From NCBI RefSeq assembly GCF_025938155.1, contig NZ_JAPCZG010000003.1, forward strand, positions 186,001 through 250,000: a stretch of 64,000 nt of DNA. Direction: 5' to 3'. The notes under the pieces are model-generated. The model saw only the letters and a list, made by a program, of their open reading frames with translations, was not told the origin of the DNA and searched no databases. Positions 45,127-54,002 of the stretch are shown here, piece after piece. Position 1 is the first letter of the stretch, and every line of letters begins with the position of its first letter. The translations under genes were made by a program, and so were the position numbers. The DNA is from Novosphingobium sp. KCTC 2891 (GTDB lineage Bacteria; Pseudomonadota; Alphaproteobacteria; Sphingomonadales; Sphingomonadaceae).

Positions 45127-45888
45127 ATGACCGTCCGCGTCCGCGTGATCCCCTGCCTCGACGTTCGCGAGGGTCGCGTGGTCAAGGGCGTGAACTTCGT
45201 CGACCTGCGCGACGCGGGCGATCCGGTCGAGCAGGCGCGCGCCTATGACAAGGCCGGTGCGGACGAGCTGTGCTTTCTCGATATTTCCGCCACCCACGAA
45301 GGGCGCGGCACGCTGCTCGACGTCGTGGCACGCACCGCCGAAGTCTGCTTCATGCCGCTGACCGTGGGCGGCGGCGTGCGCGCTGTTGAAGATGCGCGCG
45401 CGCTGCTGCTGGCGGGGGCGGACAAGGTGGCGGTCAATTCCGCCGCCGTCGCCCGGCCCGAACTGGTGCGTGACATTGCCGAGAAGTTCGGCGCGCAATG
45501 CGTGGTCGGCTCGGTCGATGCGCGGCGCGTGGCTCCGGGCAAGTGGGAGATCTTCACCCACGGCGGCCGCAAGCCCACCGGCATCGACGCGGTGGCCCAT
45601 GCCGTCAATCTCGCCACGCTGGGTGCGGGCGAACTGCTCGTCACCTCGATGGACGGCGACGGCACCCAGCAGGGCTATGACCTGGAACTGACCCGCACGA
45701 TTGCCGATGCGGTGCCGGTGCCGGTGATCGCCAGCGGCGGCGTCGGCACGCTCGATCATCTCGTGGCGGGGGTGACCGAGGGCCATGCCAGCGCGGTGCT
45801 GGCTGCCTCGATCTTCCACTTCGGCACTTACTCCATTGCCGAGGCGCACGCCGCCCTGCGCGCTGCGGGCCTGCCCGCTCGCTCTTGA
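45127..45888 (+). CDS. hisF: Imidazole glycerol phosphate synthase, cyclase subunit HisF
   Basis: 253-residue TIM barrel that with HisH makes imidazole glycerol phosphate and AICAR. Catalytic Asp residues occur in '[20 protein letters not shown]' and '[14 protein letters not shown]'. ATG 45127 is one base after the hisA stop. The complete HisH/HisF pair is therefore in the same cluster, though split by two genes. Confidence 0.97.
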   Translation: MTVRVRVIPCLDVREGRVVKGVNFVDLRDAGDPVEQARAYDKAGADELCFLDISATHEGRGTLLDVVARTAEVCFMPLTVGGGVRAVEDARALLLAGADKVAVNSAAVARPELVRDIAEKFGAQCVVGSVDARRVAPGKWEIFTHGGRKPTGIDAVAHAVNLATLGAGELLVTSMDGDGTQQGYDLELTRTIADAVPVPVIASGGVGTLDHLVAGVTEGHASAVLAASIFHFGTYSIAEAHAALRAAGLPARS

Positions 45889-45919
45889 CCCAAAGCGCCG
45901 TCGCCGCCATGCCCCGCGC

Positions 45920-46240
45920 ATGACCGACGACACGCTGTTCCGCCTCGAAGCGACCATCGCCGAACGCCGCGCGGGCGACCCCGGCGCCAGCTATGTCGCC
46001 AAGCTCCATGCCAAGGGCATCGGCAAGGTGGCGCAGAAGGTGGGAGAGGAAGCCACCGAAGTGGTCATCGCCGCGCTTTCCGGCAACGCGCATGACCTGA
46101 CCGGCGAGGCCGCCGATCTTCTCTTCCATCTCCTCGTGCTGCTGGGCGAAAAGGACGTGGCGCTGGCCGACGTGCTGGCCGAACTGCGCCGGCGCGAGGG
46201 CACGTCGGGCATTGCCGAAAAGCAGAGCAGGAGTTCCTGA
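45920..46240 (+). CDS. hisE: Phosphoribosyl-ATP pyrophosphatase HisE
   Basis: 106-residue MazG-like all-alpha hydrolase, second step of histidine synthesis. Metal-binding acidic residues are in 'VGEEATEVVIAAL' and 'EAADLLFHLLVLL'. HisI is not in the window, so the two activities are on separate proteins. 2 bases precede the HIT gene. Confidence 0.95.
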   Translation: MTDDTLFRLEATIAERRAGDPGASYVAKLHAKGIGKVAQKVGEEATEVVIAALSGNAHDLTGEAADLLFHLLVLLGEKDVALADVLAELRRREGTSGIAEKQSRSS

Positions 46241-46242
46241 CC

Positions 46243-46620
46243 ATGGCGGTCGATGCCACCCAGCCTTACGACGACCAGAACATCTTCGCGAAGATCCTGC
46301 GCGGCGAGATTCCCTGCCGCAAGGTGCATGAGGACGAGTGGAGCCTGGCCTTCCACGACATCAACCCCCAGGCGCCGACGCACATTCTGGTGATCCCCAA
46401 GGGCGCCTACGTCAGCTGGGACGATTTCTCGGCCAGCGCGAGCGACGCCGAGATCGCGGGCTTCGTGCGCGCGGTGGGCAAGGTGGCGCGCGATGCCGGT
46501 CTTGTCGCGCCCGGCTACCGCCTGCTCGCCAATGCGGGGACGGACAGCCATCAGGAAGTGCCGCATCTTCACGTCCATGTCTTCGCGGGGCGCCCGCTGG
46601 GGCCGATGCTCGTCCGCTAA
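46243..46620 (+). CDS. HIT-family nucleotide hydrolase (HinT-like)
   Basis: 125-residue histidine-triad protein. 'IFAKILRGEIPCRKVHEDEW' is the typical HinT start; the active site H-x-H-x-H is in 'PHLHVHVFAG'. HinT enzymes hydrolyse AMP-linked phosphoramidates. Adjacent to hisE in many alphaproteobacteria, with which it probably shares a message. Confidence 0.95.
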   Translation: MAVDATQPYDDQNIFAKILRGEIPCRKVHEDEWSLAFHDINPQAPTHILVIPKGAYVSWDDFSASASDAEIAGFVRAVGKVARDAGLVAPGYRLLANAGTDSHQEVPHLHVHVFAGRPLGPMLVR

Positions 46621-46705
46621 GCGGCAAAAGGGCGCAAATCCGGGGGGAAATCGCCAGAGCGACCTTGCCCAACGATTCGTCGCAGGGTTAAGGTCGCGCC
46701 CATCC

Positions 46706-47179
46706 ATGCTTGCGCCCGATCCGCCCTCCGGCCGCTTCGACGGTTCCACCCACCTGTTCCCGGTCCGCGTCTATTTCGAGGACACGGACCTTTCGGGGGT
46801 GGTCTATCACGCCAACTACCTGCGTTGGTTCGAGCGCGCGCGGTCCGACATGCTCCGCCTGCTGGGTATCAAGCAGCGCGCCGCGCATGAAGCGGGCGAG
46901 GGCGCCTATGCCGTGACCGAAATGGCCTTGCGCTATCTGCGACCCGCCCGGCTCGACGATGCCGTGGTCGTGCGCAGCCGCGTCGCCGAAATTTCCCCCG
47001 CCACCTGCCGCATCGTTCAGGAGGCATACAGGGGCGAGGCTCTGCTGTGCGACGCGAAGGTGCGCGTCGCTTTCGTCGCTCCCAATGGCCGTCCGCGTCG
47101 CCAGCCGCGCGACTGGGTGGCCGCGTTCCACACCGTTCTTGCCCCTTCCTGCGAACAAGAAGGCCCTGTTTCCGCATGA
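46706..47179 (+). CDS. ybgC: YbgC-like acyl-CoA thioesterase of the tol-pal cluster
   Basis: 157-residue hot-dog thioesterase. The catalytic Asp is in 'FEDTDLSGVVYHANYLRW', which is characteristic for YbgC/4-hydroxybenzoyl-CoA-type enzymes. Overlaps tolQ as ATGA. It has long been associated with tol-pal operons. Start ATG 46706; the upstream 85 bases hold no recognisable element except the gene gap. Confidence 0.93.
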   Translation: MLAPDPPSGRFDGSTHLFPVRVYFEDTDLSGVVYHANYLRWFERARSDMLRLLGIKQRAAHEAGEGAYAVTEMALRYLRPARLDDAVVVRSRVAEISPATCRIVQEAYRGEALLCDAKVRVAFVAPNGRPRRQPRDWVAAFHTVLAPSCEQEGPVSA

Positions 47180-47877
47180 TGATCGAAACGCTCGCCGTTG
47201 GCGCTGCCGCCGCTCCGACCCGGCTCAATCCCGTGGCGCTGTTCCTTCACGCCGATATCGTCGTGCAGATCGTGATGGGCGGGCTGGTGCTCGCCAGCGT
47301 CTGGGTCTGGACCATCATCGTCGGCTTCTCGCTGCGCATGGCGAGCGTGAGCCGCAAGTGCGATCGTTATGAAGACGAATTCTGGGATGCGCGCGACATC
47401 GACGCCTTCCAGAAGGAGAACAAGGGCAAGGACATTCCCTCGGCGCGCGTGGTCAATGCGGCGCTGGCCGAATGGCGCCGTTCGACCGCTGGGCAGGCGA
47501 TCGACCGCGAAGGCACGCGCCAGCGGCTGAACAGCGCGCTGGAAGGCGCGGTGGTGACCGAAAGCGACCGTCTGGCAAACCGGCTGAACTTCCTCGCCAC
47601 CGTTGGTTCGGTTGCGCCTTTCGTCGGCCTGTTCGGCACCGTCTGGGGCATCATGGACAGCTTCTTCAACATCGGTGCGCAGCAGAACTCCTCGCTCGCG
47701 GTGGTTGCGCCCGGCATTTCCGAGGCGCTGTTCGCCACGGCCATCGGCCTGTTCGCCGCGATCCCCTCGGTCATCGCCTACAACCGCTTCTCGCACCGGG
47801 TGAACCGCTTCGAGGGCCGGCTCTTCCGCTTTGCCGACCGCTTCCACGCCACGCTCAGCCGCGAGCTGGAGCAGTAA
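47176..47877 (+). CDS. tolQ: Tol-Pal motor protein TolQ
   Basis: 233-residue MotA/TolQ/ExbB proton-channel protein with three membrane helices: about 28-50, 137-158 and 173-195. 'LNFLATVGSVAPFVGLFGTV' and 'GISEALFATAIGLFAAIPSV' are the conserved helices. With TolR it converts proton flow into force across the periplasm during outer-membrane constriction. Translationally coupled to ybgC. Confidence 0.96.
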   Translation: MMIETLAVGAAAAPTRLNPVALFLHADIVVQIVMGGLVLASVWVWTIIVGFSLRMASVSRKCDRYEDEFWDARDIDAFQKENKGKDIPSARVVNAALAEWRRSTAGQAIDREGTRQRLNSALEGAVVTESDRLANRLNFLATVGSVAPFVGLFGTVWGIMDSFFNIGAQQNSSLAVVAPGISEALFATAIGLFAAIPSVIAYNRFSHRVNRFEGRLFRFADRFHATLSRELEQ

Positions 47878-47887
47878 GGCCGTGTCG

Positions 47888-48337
47888 ATGAATCTCTCGC
47901 AGGGCGGGGGCGGTCGCGGCCGCGGGCGGCGTGGTCGTGGCGGCGGTGCGGCGATGTCCGAAATCAACGTGACGCCGCTGGTCGACGTCATGCTGGTGCT
48001 GCTGATCATTTTCATGGTCACCGCGCCGATGTTGAGCGCGGGCGTGCCGATCGACCTGCCCGACAGCAAGGCGGAGGCGCTGAAGGAGGAGCAGGACGAA
48101 ATCACCGTCAGCATGGACGGGGAGGGACGCCTGTTCCTCGACGATCAGGAACTCGCCCCCGGCGAACTGGGCGACCGGCTGGCCGGTGTCCAGAAGGGGG
48201 CCAAGCCTCCGCTGGTGACGCTGCGCGCGGATCGCAGCCTCGATTACGGCCGGGTCATGGCGGTGATGGGCGAGCTGAACGCGGCCGGCTTCAAGTCGAT
48301 CTCGCTGGTCACCAACGGTTCAGTTCCGGCGCCATAG
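47888..48337 (+). CDS. tolR: Tol-Pal motor protein TolR
   Basis: 149 residues with one N-terminal membrane helix carrying the proton-path Asp: 'NVTPLVDVMLVLLIIFMVTA'. A Gly/Arg-rich cytoplasmic tail precedes it and a periplasmic ExbD/TolR domain follows. ATG 47888 has AAGG 8 bases upstream; GTG 47882 is possible but too close to it. Confidence 0.95.
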   Translation: MNLSQGGGGRGRGRRGRGGGAAMSEINVTPLVDVMLVLLIIFMVTAPMLSAGVPIDLPDSKAEALKEEQDEITVSMDGEGRLFLDDQELAPGELGDRLAGVQKGAKPPLVTLRADRSLDYGRVMAVMGELNAAGFKSISLVTNGSVPAP

Positions 48338-48341
48338 CCCT

Positions 48342-49325
48342 ATGTCGATGCGTGATCCCACCCGGCCCGGCATGACGCGCGAGGAAGGCCTTGCGCTTGG
48401 CATCGCGATCGCCGCGCATGGCGCGCTGATCGCGGCGCTGACGCTGTCTCCGCCGGGCAAGGACATCCAGCCGCCGCCCCAGCGGATGACGGTGACGTTC
48501 TCGGAGGAGGTGGCTGACAAGTCCACCTCTCCCGATCCGATGGCGCAGGCCGCGCCCGATGTCGCGCCGCAGCTTGGCGAACCCGCGCCCGAAGCCGCGC
48601 CCGAGCCGCAGCCTGCACCGCCCCAACCGGCACCGGCTCCGCCGCCGCCCCAGCCGCAGCCTGCGCCGCAGCCCCGGCCGCAGCCACCGCAGCCCGCGCC
48701 AAGGCCCGCGCCGGCGCCCAAGCCTGCGCCCCGGCCGCAGCCGGCTCCGCCGAAGCCTGCCCTGAAGCCCCAACCTGTTCCCGTCCGTCCCGCTCCGGCC
48801 CAGCCCGCGCCCGCCAAGCCCGCTCCGGCGAAACCGGCGCCTGCGAAGGCCGCGCCCGCGAAGGCTGCGGCGCCGGGCAATGATGCGCCGCGCCGGCGCC
48901 CAGACGCGCCCAGCGGCGGCAGCCGGATTGGCAGCGATTTCCTGAAGGGCATTCCCGGATCGACCGCGCCCGGCACGTCGAAGACGCCGCCTGCGCAGGC
49001 CGCCGGCCCGGCGGTCGTCTCGTCGCTCGTCAGCGCGATCTCGCGCCAGATCAAGCCGCATTGGGCGGCGCCGCAGGGCGTCGATGCGGACAAGCTGGTG
49101 ACGGTGCTGGCGTGGAGCCTCAATGCCGATGGCACGCTCGCAGGGCGTCCCACGGTGGTGTCACAATCGGGCGTTACCGACGCCAACCGCGCGCAGGCGC
49201 AGCGCCATGCCGAGCAGGCGATCCGCGCGGTGCAGCTGGCCGCGCCGTTCGATCTGCCCGCCCCGTATTACTCCAGCTGGAAGCGCGTTTCGCAGTTCCG
49301 CTTTGACAGGAAGTTGTCGCAATGA
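48342..49325 (+). CDS. tolA: TolA-like cell envelope protein (Pro/Ala-rich linker)
   Basis: 327 residues. An N-terminal membrane anchor ('GLALGIAIAAHGALIAALTL', about 16-35), then a long Pro/Ala/Lys low-complexity periplasmic stalk (about 80-175), and a C-terminal TolA/TonB-like domain (about 225-325; 'SLVSAISRQIKPHWAAP'). It bridges TolQR to TolB/Pal. The stalk is proline-rich rather than the Ala/Lys/Glu helix of E. coli TolA. Overlaps tolB as ATGA. Confidence 0.9.
   Translation: MSMRDPTRPGMTREEGLALGIAIAAHGALIAALTLSPPGKDIQPPPQRMTVTFSEEVADKSTSPDPMAQAAPDVAPQLGEPAPEAAPEPQPAPPQPAPAPPPPQPQPAPQPRPQPPQPAPRPAPAPKPAPRPQPAPPKPALKPQPVPVRPAPAQPAPAKPAPAKPAPAKAAPAKAAAPGNDAPRRRPDAPSGGSRIGSDFLKGIPGSTAPGTSKTPPAQAAGPAVVSSLVSAISRQIKPHWAAPQGVDADKLVTVLAWSLNADGTLAGRPTVVSQSGVTDANRAQAQRHAEQAIRAVQLAAPFDLPAPYYSSWKRVSQFRFDRKLSQ
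48590..48875 (+). repeat. Low-complexity Pro/Ala coding repeat in tolA
   Basis: Imperfect repetition of short CCG/GCG-type codons encoding PAP, PQP and AKPAP units; late units read 'PAPAKPAPAKPAPAK'. Coding low complexity, not a CRISPR or tandem satellite. Confidence 0.75.
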
Positions 49326-50710
49326 TGATCCGCAAGATCGCCCTGTTCCTCGGTGTTGCCGCGCTGCCGGTTGCCGCGTTCGCGCAGGCCCAGTCGCTGC
49401 CGGCCTCGACCGCGTCGCAGGCGGCCCCGGCGCCCGACGAGGGTGGGTTGACTGGCTCGGTCACCGATGAAAGCGAGTGGCAGGACCTTGGCATCGCCAT
49501 CCCCGCTTTCCCCACCGATAGCCCGGTTCCCACCGCGGCCGAAGGCGGCAACACCGCGGCGCTGGGCCAGAACCTGGCGCGCGTTGTGTTCAACGATCTT
49601 CGGAACAACGGCCTGTTCAAGCCGGTCGGCCCCGATGCGCTGCCCGGCATCGGCTATCCGCAGGTGACCGCGCCTTCGTTCGATGTCTGGCGCGGGCGCT
49701 CGGCGGAAATGCTGGTGCAGGGCTTCGTCAAGGCCGCGCCCGACGGCAAGCTGACCGTGGGCTGCTACCTCTATGACGTGGCGCTGGGCAGCGAGCTCGC
49801 GCGGCAGGGTTATGTCGTCCAGCCGTCCGACTGGCGGCGCGCGGCGCATAAGTGCGCGGACATGGTCTATTCGCGCCTGTCGGGCGAAAACCCGTTCTTC
49901 GACAGCAAGATCGCCTACATCGCGGAAACCGGCCCGAAGGATCATCGCCGCAAGCAACTGGCGATCATGGATTCGGACGGTGCGAACCACCGCTTCATCA
50001 CCAACGGGCAGGCGACCGCGCTGACGCCGCGTTACTCGCCCGACTATTCGAAGATCGTCTACCTCAGCTACCTCAACGGCTATCCGCGCATCTACATCTA
50101 CGACATCGGCAGCGGGCAGCAGCGACTGGTGACGGAAGGCCGCGGGCCGACGTTCGCGCCGCGCTGGTCGCCGGACGGCAAGTGGATCCTCTATTCGATG
50201 GCGATCGGCGGCAACACCGACATCTACCGCGTTTCGGCGCAGGGGGGGGCTTCGACCAAGCTTACCGATTCGCCGGGCATCGATGTGGGCGGCTCCTATT
50301 CGCCGGACGGATCGAAGATCGTGTTCGAAAGCGACCGGTCGGGCAGCCAGCAGGTCTACGTCATGAACGCGGACGGTTCGAACCAGCGCCGCATCACCTT
50401 CTTCGGCGGCCGCGCGGCCACGCCAGAATGGAGCCCGCGCGGCGACCAGATCGCGTTCACGCACATCGGTGGCAATTTCCGAATTGCCGTGATGAACCCG
50501 AACGGCGGCGATCTGCGTTTCCTGACAGACAGTTGGCAGGATGAAGCGCCGACCTGGTCTCCCAATGGCCGGATCGTGCAGTTCTTCCGCACCGAAAAGG
50601 GCAGCGGCAAGACCGGCATCTGGCAGGTGGACCTGACGGGGCGGAACGAGCGCAAGCTCAACACTCCGGTGGATGGCTCTGACCCCGCGTGGGGTCCGGT
50701 CCTGCCCTGA
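49322..50710 (+). CDS. tolB: Tol-Pal system translocation protein TolB
   Basis: 462-residue periplasmic protein with signal peptide ('KIALFLGVAALPVAAFAQAQ'), an N-terminal alpha/beta domain (about 45-185) and a six-bladed propeller with repeated 'aPRWSPDGKWI'-like blades ('FAPRWSPDGKWILYSM', 'GGSYSPDGSKIVFESDRSG'). It cycles between Pal and the outer-membrane partners. Start overlaps the tolA stop. Confidence 0.97.
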   Translation: MMIRKIALFLGVAALPVAAFAQAQSLPASTASQAAPAPDEGGLTGSVTDESEWQDLGIAIPAFPTDSPVPTAAEGGNTAALGQNLARVVFNDLRNNGLFKPVGPDALPGIGYPQVTAPSFDVWRGRSAEMLVQGFVKAAPDGKLTVGCYLYDVALGSELARQGYVVQPSDWRRAAHKCADMVYSRLSGENPFFDSKIAYIAETGPKDHRRKQLAIMDSDGANHRFITNGQATALTPRYSPDYSKIVYLSYLNGYPRIYIYDIGSGQQRLVTEGRGPTFAPRWSPDGKWILYSMAIGGNTDIYRVSAQGGASTKLTDSPGIDVGGSYSPDGSKIVFESDRSGSQQVYVMNADGSNQRRITFFGGRAATPEWSPRGDQIAFTHIGGNFRIAVMNPNGGDLRFLTDSWQDEAPTWSPNGRIVQFFRTEKGSGKTGIWQVDLTGRNERKLNTPVDGSDPAWGPVLP

Positions 50711-50794
50711 ACTGCCCGGAAATCCGCGTTTCCGTTTGCCAAGTCGCCTTGTGCGATGCACCATATTCCTAGTCTCGCCTGAGGAGTTACCCCC

Positions 50795-51313
50795 ATGCCT
50801 GCGCTGACCCCGACCAAGATTTCCGCGCTCCTTCTTGCCGCTGCCAGCCTGTCGCTTGGCGCCTGCGCCAGCAAGGCGCCCAAGGAACTGCCGCCGCAGC
50901 CGACCGCGACGTCGACCACGACGATGCCGACCCAGCCGGCCGGTCCGGTGCCGGGCAGCCAGGCGGACTTCCTCGCCTCGGTTCTGGCGGACACGATCCA
51001 CTTCGATACCGACCGCTACAACGTGGACACCGAGGACCAGGGGATCCTGCAAAGCCAGGCCCAGTGGCTGGCGCGCTATCCGGCGAAGATGGTCACGCTT
51101 GAAGGCCACTGCGATGAACGCGGCACGCGCGACTACAACATTGCGCTGGGTGAGCGCCGTGCCAACGCGGCCAAGAACTACCTTGTCAGCCTGGGCGTCG
51201 ATGCCTCGCGCATCACGGTCGTCAGCTATGGCAAGGAACGCCCGATCGCGCTGGGTTCGGACGAGGCGAGCTGGGCCAAGAACCGCCGGGCGGTGACGAT
51301 TACCGTCCAATAA
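50795..51313 (+). CDS. pal: Peptidoglycan-associated lipoprotein Pal
   Basis: 172 residues. Lipoprotein signal with lipobox 'LGAC' (C24), a Thr/Pro-rich linker, and an OmpA-like peptidoglycan-binding domain: 'TIHFDTDRYNVD', then 'LEGHCDERGTRDYNIALGER'. The Asp and Arg that bind diaminopimelate are in that second block. GAGGAGTT precedes ATG 50795. The 84-base gap after tolB leaves room for a separate promoter, but I see no convincing one. Confidence 0.97.
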   Translation: MPALTPTKISALLLAAASLSLGACASKAPKELPPQPTATSTTTMPTQPAGPVPGSQADFLASVLADTIHFDTDRYNVDTEDQGILQSQAQWLARYPAKMVTLEGHCDERGTRDYNIALGERRANAAKNYLVSLGVDASRITVVSYGKERPIALGSDEASWAKNRRAVTITVQ

Positions 51314-51338
51314 GGCACCGTCCATTAAGGGCTAATCG

Positions 51339-51354
51339 GCCCGAAAGGGCTTTT
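51339..51354 (+). terminator. Short terminator after pal
   Basis: GCCC-GAAA-GGGC (51339-51350) followed by TTTT. A short stem with a stable tetraloop, directly before the larger hairpin at 51358. Confidence 0.6.
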
Positions 51355-51357
51355 CTC

Positions 51358-51418
51358 GGAAGGCGCCTTGGCGCAAGGCTCGGGATCGAGTCTTGCGCGG
51401 GGCGCCTTCCCGCGTTTT
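51358..51418 (+). terminator. 53-base near-perfect hairpin plus T-run between pal and the J-domain gene
   Basis: Three nested stems: GGAAGGCGCC (51358-51367) with GGCGCCTTCC (51401-51410); GCGCAAG (51371-51377) with CTTGCGC (51392-51398); CTCG (51379-51382) with CGAG (51387-51390). TTTT at 51415-51418. Unusually large for a simple terminator; it ends 22 bases before the next ATG. Confidence 0.7.
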
Positions 51419-51440
51419 GAAGGAGTGCGGGCGACAGGCC

Positions 51441-51974
51441 ATGGCGCGGTATCAACGATCCAACGACTGGGGTTTCCCGCGCTGGCGCGGCTATGGCAGC
51501 GGCCGCGATGCCGCGCCCGTGCGCCTGTGCGACCGTGCCGGGTGCGAGGAAAAGGGCGATTGCCCCGCGCCCAAATCGCCCAACAATCCCGATCGCTGGT
51601 ACTTCTGCCCAAAGCACGCGGCCGAATACAATGCCGGCTGGAACTACTTCGAAGGGCTGGACAAGGAAGAAACCGAGCGGCGCGAGCAGGCCGAGCGCGG
51701 CGAGGCTGCCGGTTATCGCCAGTCAGCCTGGGCGGAGTGGGGCGGTTCCGGCGATGGCACGCGCAGCCGTGACGAGCTGCGCGCGCTGGAAGTGCTGGGG
51801 CTGGACCCCGACGCCGATTTCGAAGCCGTGAAGAAGGCCTGGCGCACCAAGGCCAAGCTGGTCCATCCCGATGTGCGGCCCGGCGACGCCGAAGCTGCTG
51901 AGCAGTTCCAGAAGCTGCAGGTGTCCTACGAAGTGCTGCGCGCCGCCGAGGACCGGAGAGAGTGGAAGGGCTGA
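51441..51974 (+). CDS. J-domain protein with N-terminal cysteine cluster
   Basis: 177 residues. The J domain is C-terminal (about 110-175) with the HPD motif H142-P-D144 needed to stimulate DnaK. The N-terminal half contains C30, C35, C41, C56 and H59, spaced like a possible zinc site, and Trp/Tyr-rich surroundings ('WYFCPKHAAEYNAGWNYFEG'). No Gly/Phe region and no DnaJ zinc centre, so it is a type III J protein. AAGGAG-like site (51419-51424) upstream. A similar architecture is common next to alphaproteobacterial genomes' housekeeping loci; the client is unknown. Confidence 0.85.
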   Translation: MARYQRSNDWGFPRWRGYGSGRDAAPVRLCDRAGCEEKGDCPAPKSPNNPDRWYFCPKHAAEYNAGWNYFEGLDKEETERREQAERGEAAGYRQSAWAEWGGSGDGTRSRDELRALEVLGLDPDADFEAVKKAWRTKAKLVHPDVRPGDAEAAEQFQKLQVSYEVLRAAEDRREWKG

Positions 51975-52094
51975 CCGCGGGGCCGCCTGTTCACGAATTC
52001 AACGACCAGTCCAATGTTCTGCCGCAAGCGAGCGGCGGCAGGACGGCATAGTACGGGGTCGCCTTGCAGGTGTGGCCGGACGAATCCTCTCACA

Positions 52095-52742
52095 TCATGG
52101 AGCAGCGCCCAACGTCAGGGTCTTGAGCGCGAGGTCGTATCGTTCGAACGGAACGAGGTTCTTGAAGCGCTCCTTGAACTGGTCCGATTTTACCCGGAAG
52201 CGTTCGCTGGCTTTCAGTTCCACAACACGGATCGAATTGTCGGCTTTATCGACGCGGCCGCAGATCAATCCTGTGGCCCAGATGCGAAATTCGTCGGAAC
52301 CAAATCCGGGCACGCGGCGATCGATCGCGACGGATGTGAAGTTCGCGCAGCTGTCCGCCCCCTTGGGGAAAAGCAATGCGTCGGGGGGCATCGGCCATGT
52401 GCCGAACGACAGCAGGATCTGCCCCGGCTGCCCCTCCTCGTTTGCCTTCCTCAGTCTCGCCACCGCTTCTTCGACCACCATCCGCGCGACATCCGCATCG
52501 GCACGAGCCTTCGGATCGGTCGAGCGCACCCTGATTTCCTTGAGGGTGATGATGAATTCATGCGTGGGGCTGAAGCGCTCGACGCAGGCCTGAGCGGCCT
52601 GCGATGCCGTGGCAAGGGCCTGGTCCGGAATGCATCCATCAGGCGCGGTGAAGGAGGCCGCCGGCGCGGGAAGCGGCTCGGCTCGCGCCGGCACAGTGGC
52701 AAGCGCGACGAGCGGAAGTGCGATCCATATCGGTCGTCTCAT
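52095..52742 (-). CDS. Exported hypothetical protein
   Basis: 215 residues that I do not recognise. A Sec signal peptide ('PIWIALPLVALATVPARAEP', cleavage near residue 22) is clear. Four mature cysteines (near positions 37, 53, 130 and 159) could form disulfides. 'LSFGTWPMPPDALLFPKGAD' and 'FIITLKEIRVRSTDPKARAD' are distinctive stretches. No membrane anchor. The gene lies tail-to-tail with the J-domain gene; the 120-base gap contains a modest hairpin (52019-52025 with 52035-52041). Confidence 0.7.
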   Translation of the reverse strand: MRRPIWIALPLVALATVPARAEPLPAPAASFTAPDGCIPDQALATASQAAQACVERFSPTHEFIITLKEIRVRSTDPKARADADVARMVVEEAVARLRKANEEGQPGQILLSFGTWPMPPDALLFPKGADSCANFTSVAIDRRVPGFGSDEFRIWATGLICGRVDKADNSIRVVELKASERFRVKSDQFKERFKNLVPFERYDLALKTLTLGAAP

Positions 52743-52829
52743 GCGGACGGACTCGCGATGCGCGGAACCGGCATTCTGGCAGCGCTTCGGCCCGCCTACA
52801 ATGGCAATCCGCCAGCGGGCCGTGCTGGC

Positions 52830-54002
52830 TCAGGCCGCCAGTTCCGCATCCAGCAACGCGGGAATGCGGGCGTTGTCGAAGCCCGCCGAGATCCATTTCG
52901 CCTCGACCGTGCGCAGGATACGGGCGACCTCGGGACCGGCGCCGACGCCGCGTGCAACGATTTCGCCGCCCTTGAGCGGAAAGCGCGGCACGTCCCAGCC
53001 GATCAGCGGCGCGGCCGATGCCCCCCCAATCAGCAGCCGGTCGAGTGCTTCGTCGCGCCCGATGCGATAGGCGAGCGCGCGCGGGTCGCCTTCATCGGGC
53101 ACGCGCGCGGCCACGGCCAGGAGGTGCTTGCGCTGGGCGGCCGACAGGCGCAGCCGGGCGCCCACCTGGTCCACCACGGGGCGATCGGCCGGCAGCATCG
53201 CGGCCAGGCGGCGCAGCGCATTGGGCGCAATGCCTTCGCGCGCTTCGGCGGCGACCAGCGCGAGCAGCGGCGCGGCGCTGGCTTCGGGCAGGATCTGCGC
53301 CAGCACGCCCAGATCGGCCATGCGCTGCACCGTGGCGGCCGGATCGGGCAGGCCAAGCAGGTTGAGCAGCTCCATGGCGATGCGTTCGCGCGAGAGGCCC
53401 TTCATCCCCGGCGCCAGCGCGGAGACGGCGGCTTCTGCCTCGGCATCCGCAGGCAGCGATCCGAAGCGCGCCTGGAAACGGAAATAGCGCAGGATGCGCA
53501 GGTAATCCTCGCGGATGCGTTGTTCCGCTGCGCCGATGAAGCGCACGCGGCGCGCGGCAAGGTCGGCCAGACCGCCGAAATAGTCGAACACTTCAAGCGT
53601 GCGCGGATCGGCATAGAGCGCGTTGATGGTGAAATCGCGCCGCGCGGCGTCCTCGCGCCAGTCGCCCGAGAACGCCACGGTGGCATGGCGGCCATCGGTG
53701 GAAACGTCGCGGCGCAGCGTGGTGATTTCCACCGGGCCGCCCGCCAGCACAGCGGTGACGGTGCCATGCGCGATGCCGGTGGGCACCGCCTTGATTCCGG
53801 CGGCCGCAAGGCGCGCGGTCGTCTCCTCGGGGACAAGGCTGGTGGCCATGTCGATGTCCTTCACCGCCAGCCCCAGCAGCGTGTCGCGCACTGCGCCGCC
53901 CACCCAGCGGCACAGGCCCTGCGCGTCCGGATCGAGCGCGGCGACGAGCGCGGCAAGGTCCGCGCGGGCGGTCCACGGGGCGGAGGGAAGGGTATCAGCC
54001 AT
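52830..54002 (-). CDS. cca: CCA tRNA nucleotidyltransferase
   Basis: 390-residue class II nucleotidyltransferase. The head carries 'WVGGAVRDTLLG' (34-45) and the catalytic 'DIDMATS' (49-55), then 'RRDFTINALYADPRTLEVFD' and 'RRVRFIGAAEQRIREDYLRI' for nucleotide selection. The helical tail binds tRNA. It adds or repairs the 3' CCA end. Overlaps nudL by 8 bases, third gene of a coupled set. Confidence 0.95.
   Translation of the reverse strand: MADTLPSAPWTARADLAALVAALDPDAQGLCRWVGGAVRDTLLGLAVKDIDMATSLVPEETTARLAAAGIKAVPTGIAHGTVTAVLAGGPVEITTLRRDVSTDGRHATVAFSGDWREDAARRDFTINALYADPRTLEVFDYFGGLADLAARRVRFIGAAEQRIREDYLRILRYFRFQARFGSLPADAEAEAAVSALAPGMKGLSRERIAMELLNLLGLPDPAATVQRMADLGVLAQILPEASAAPLLALVAAEAREGIAPNALRRLAAMLPADRPVVDQVGARLRLSAAQRKHLLAVAARVPDEGDPRALAYRIGRDEALDRLLIGGASAAPLIGWDVPRFPLKGGEIVARGVGAGPEVARILRTVEAKWISAGFDNARIPALLDAELAA

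Noticed and set aside
48590..48875. Short-period repeats that could suggest a tandem or CRISPR-like array
   Set aside because: Irregular units of coding Pro/Ala sequence in tolA, with no spacers or constant repeat length.
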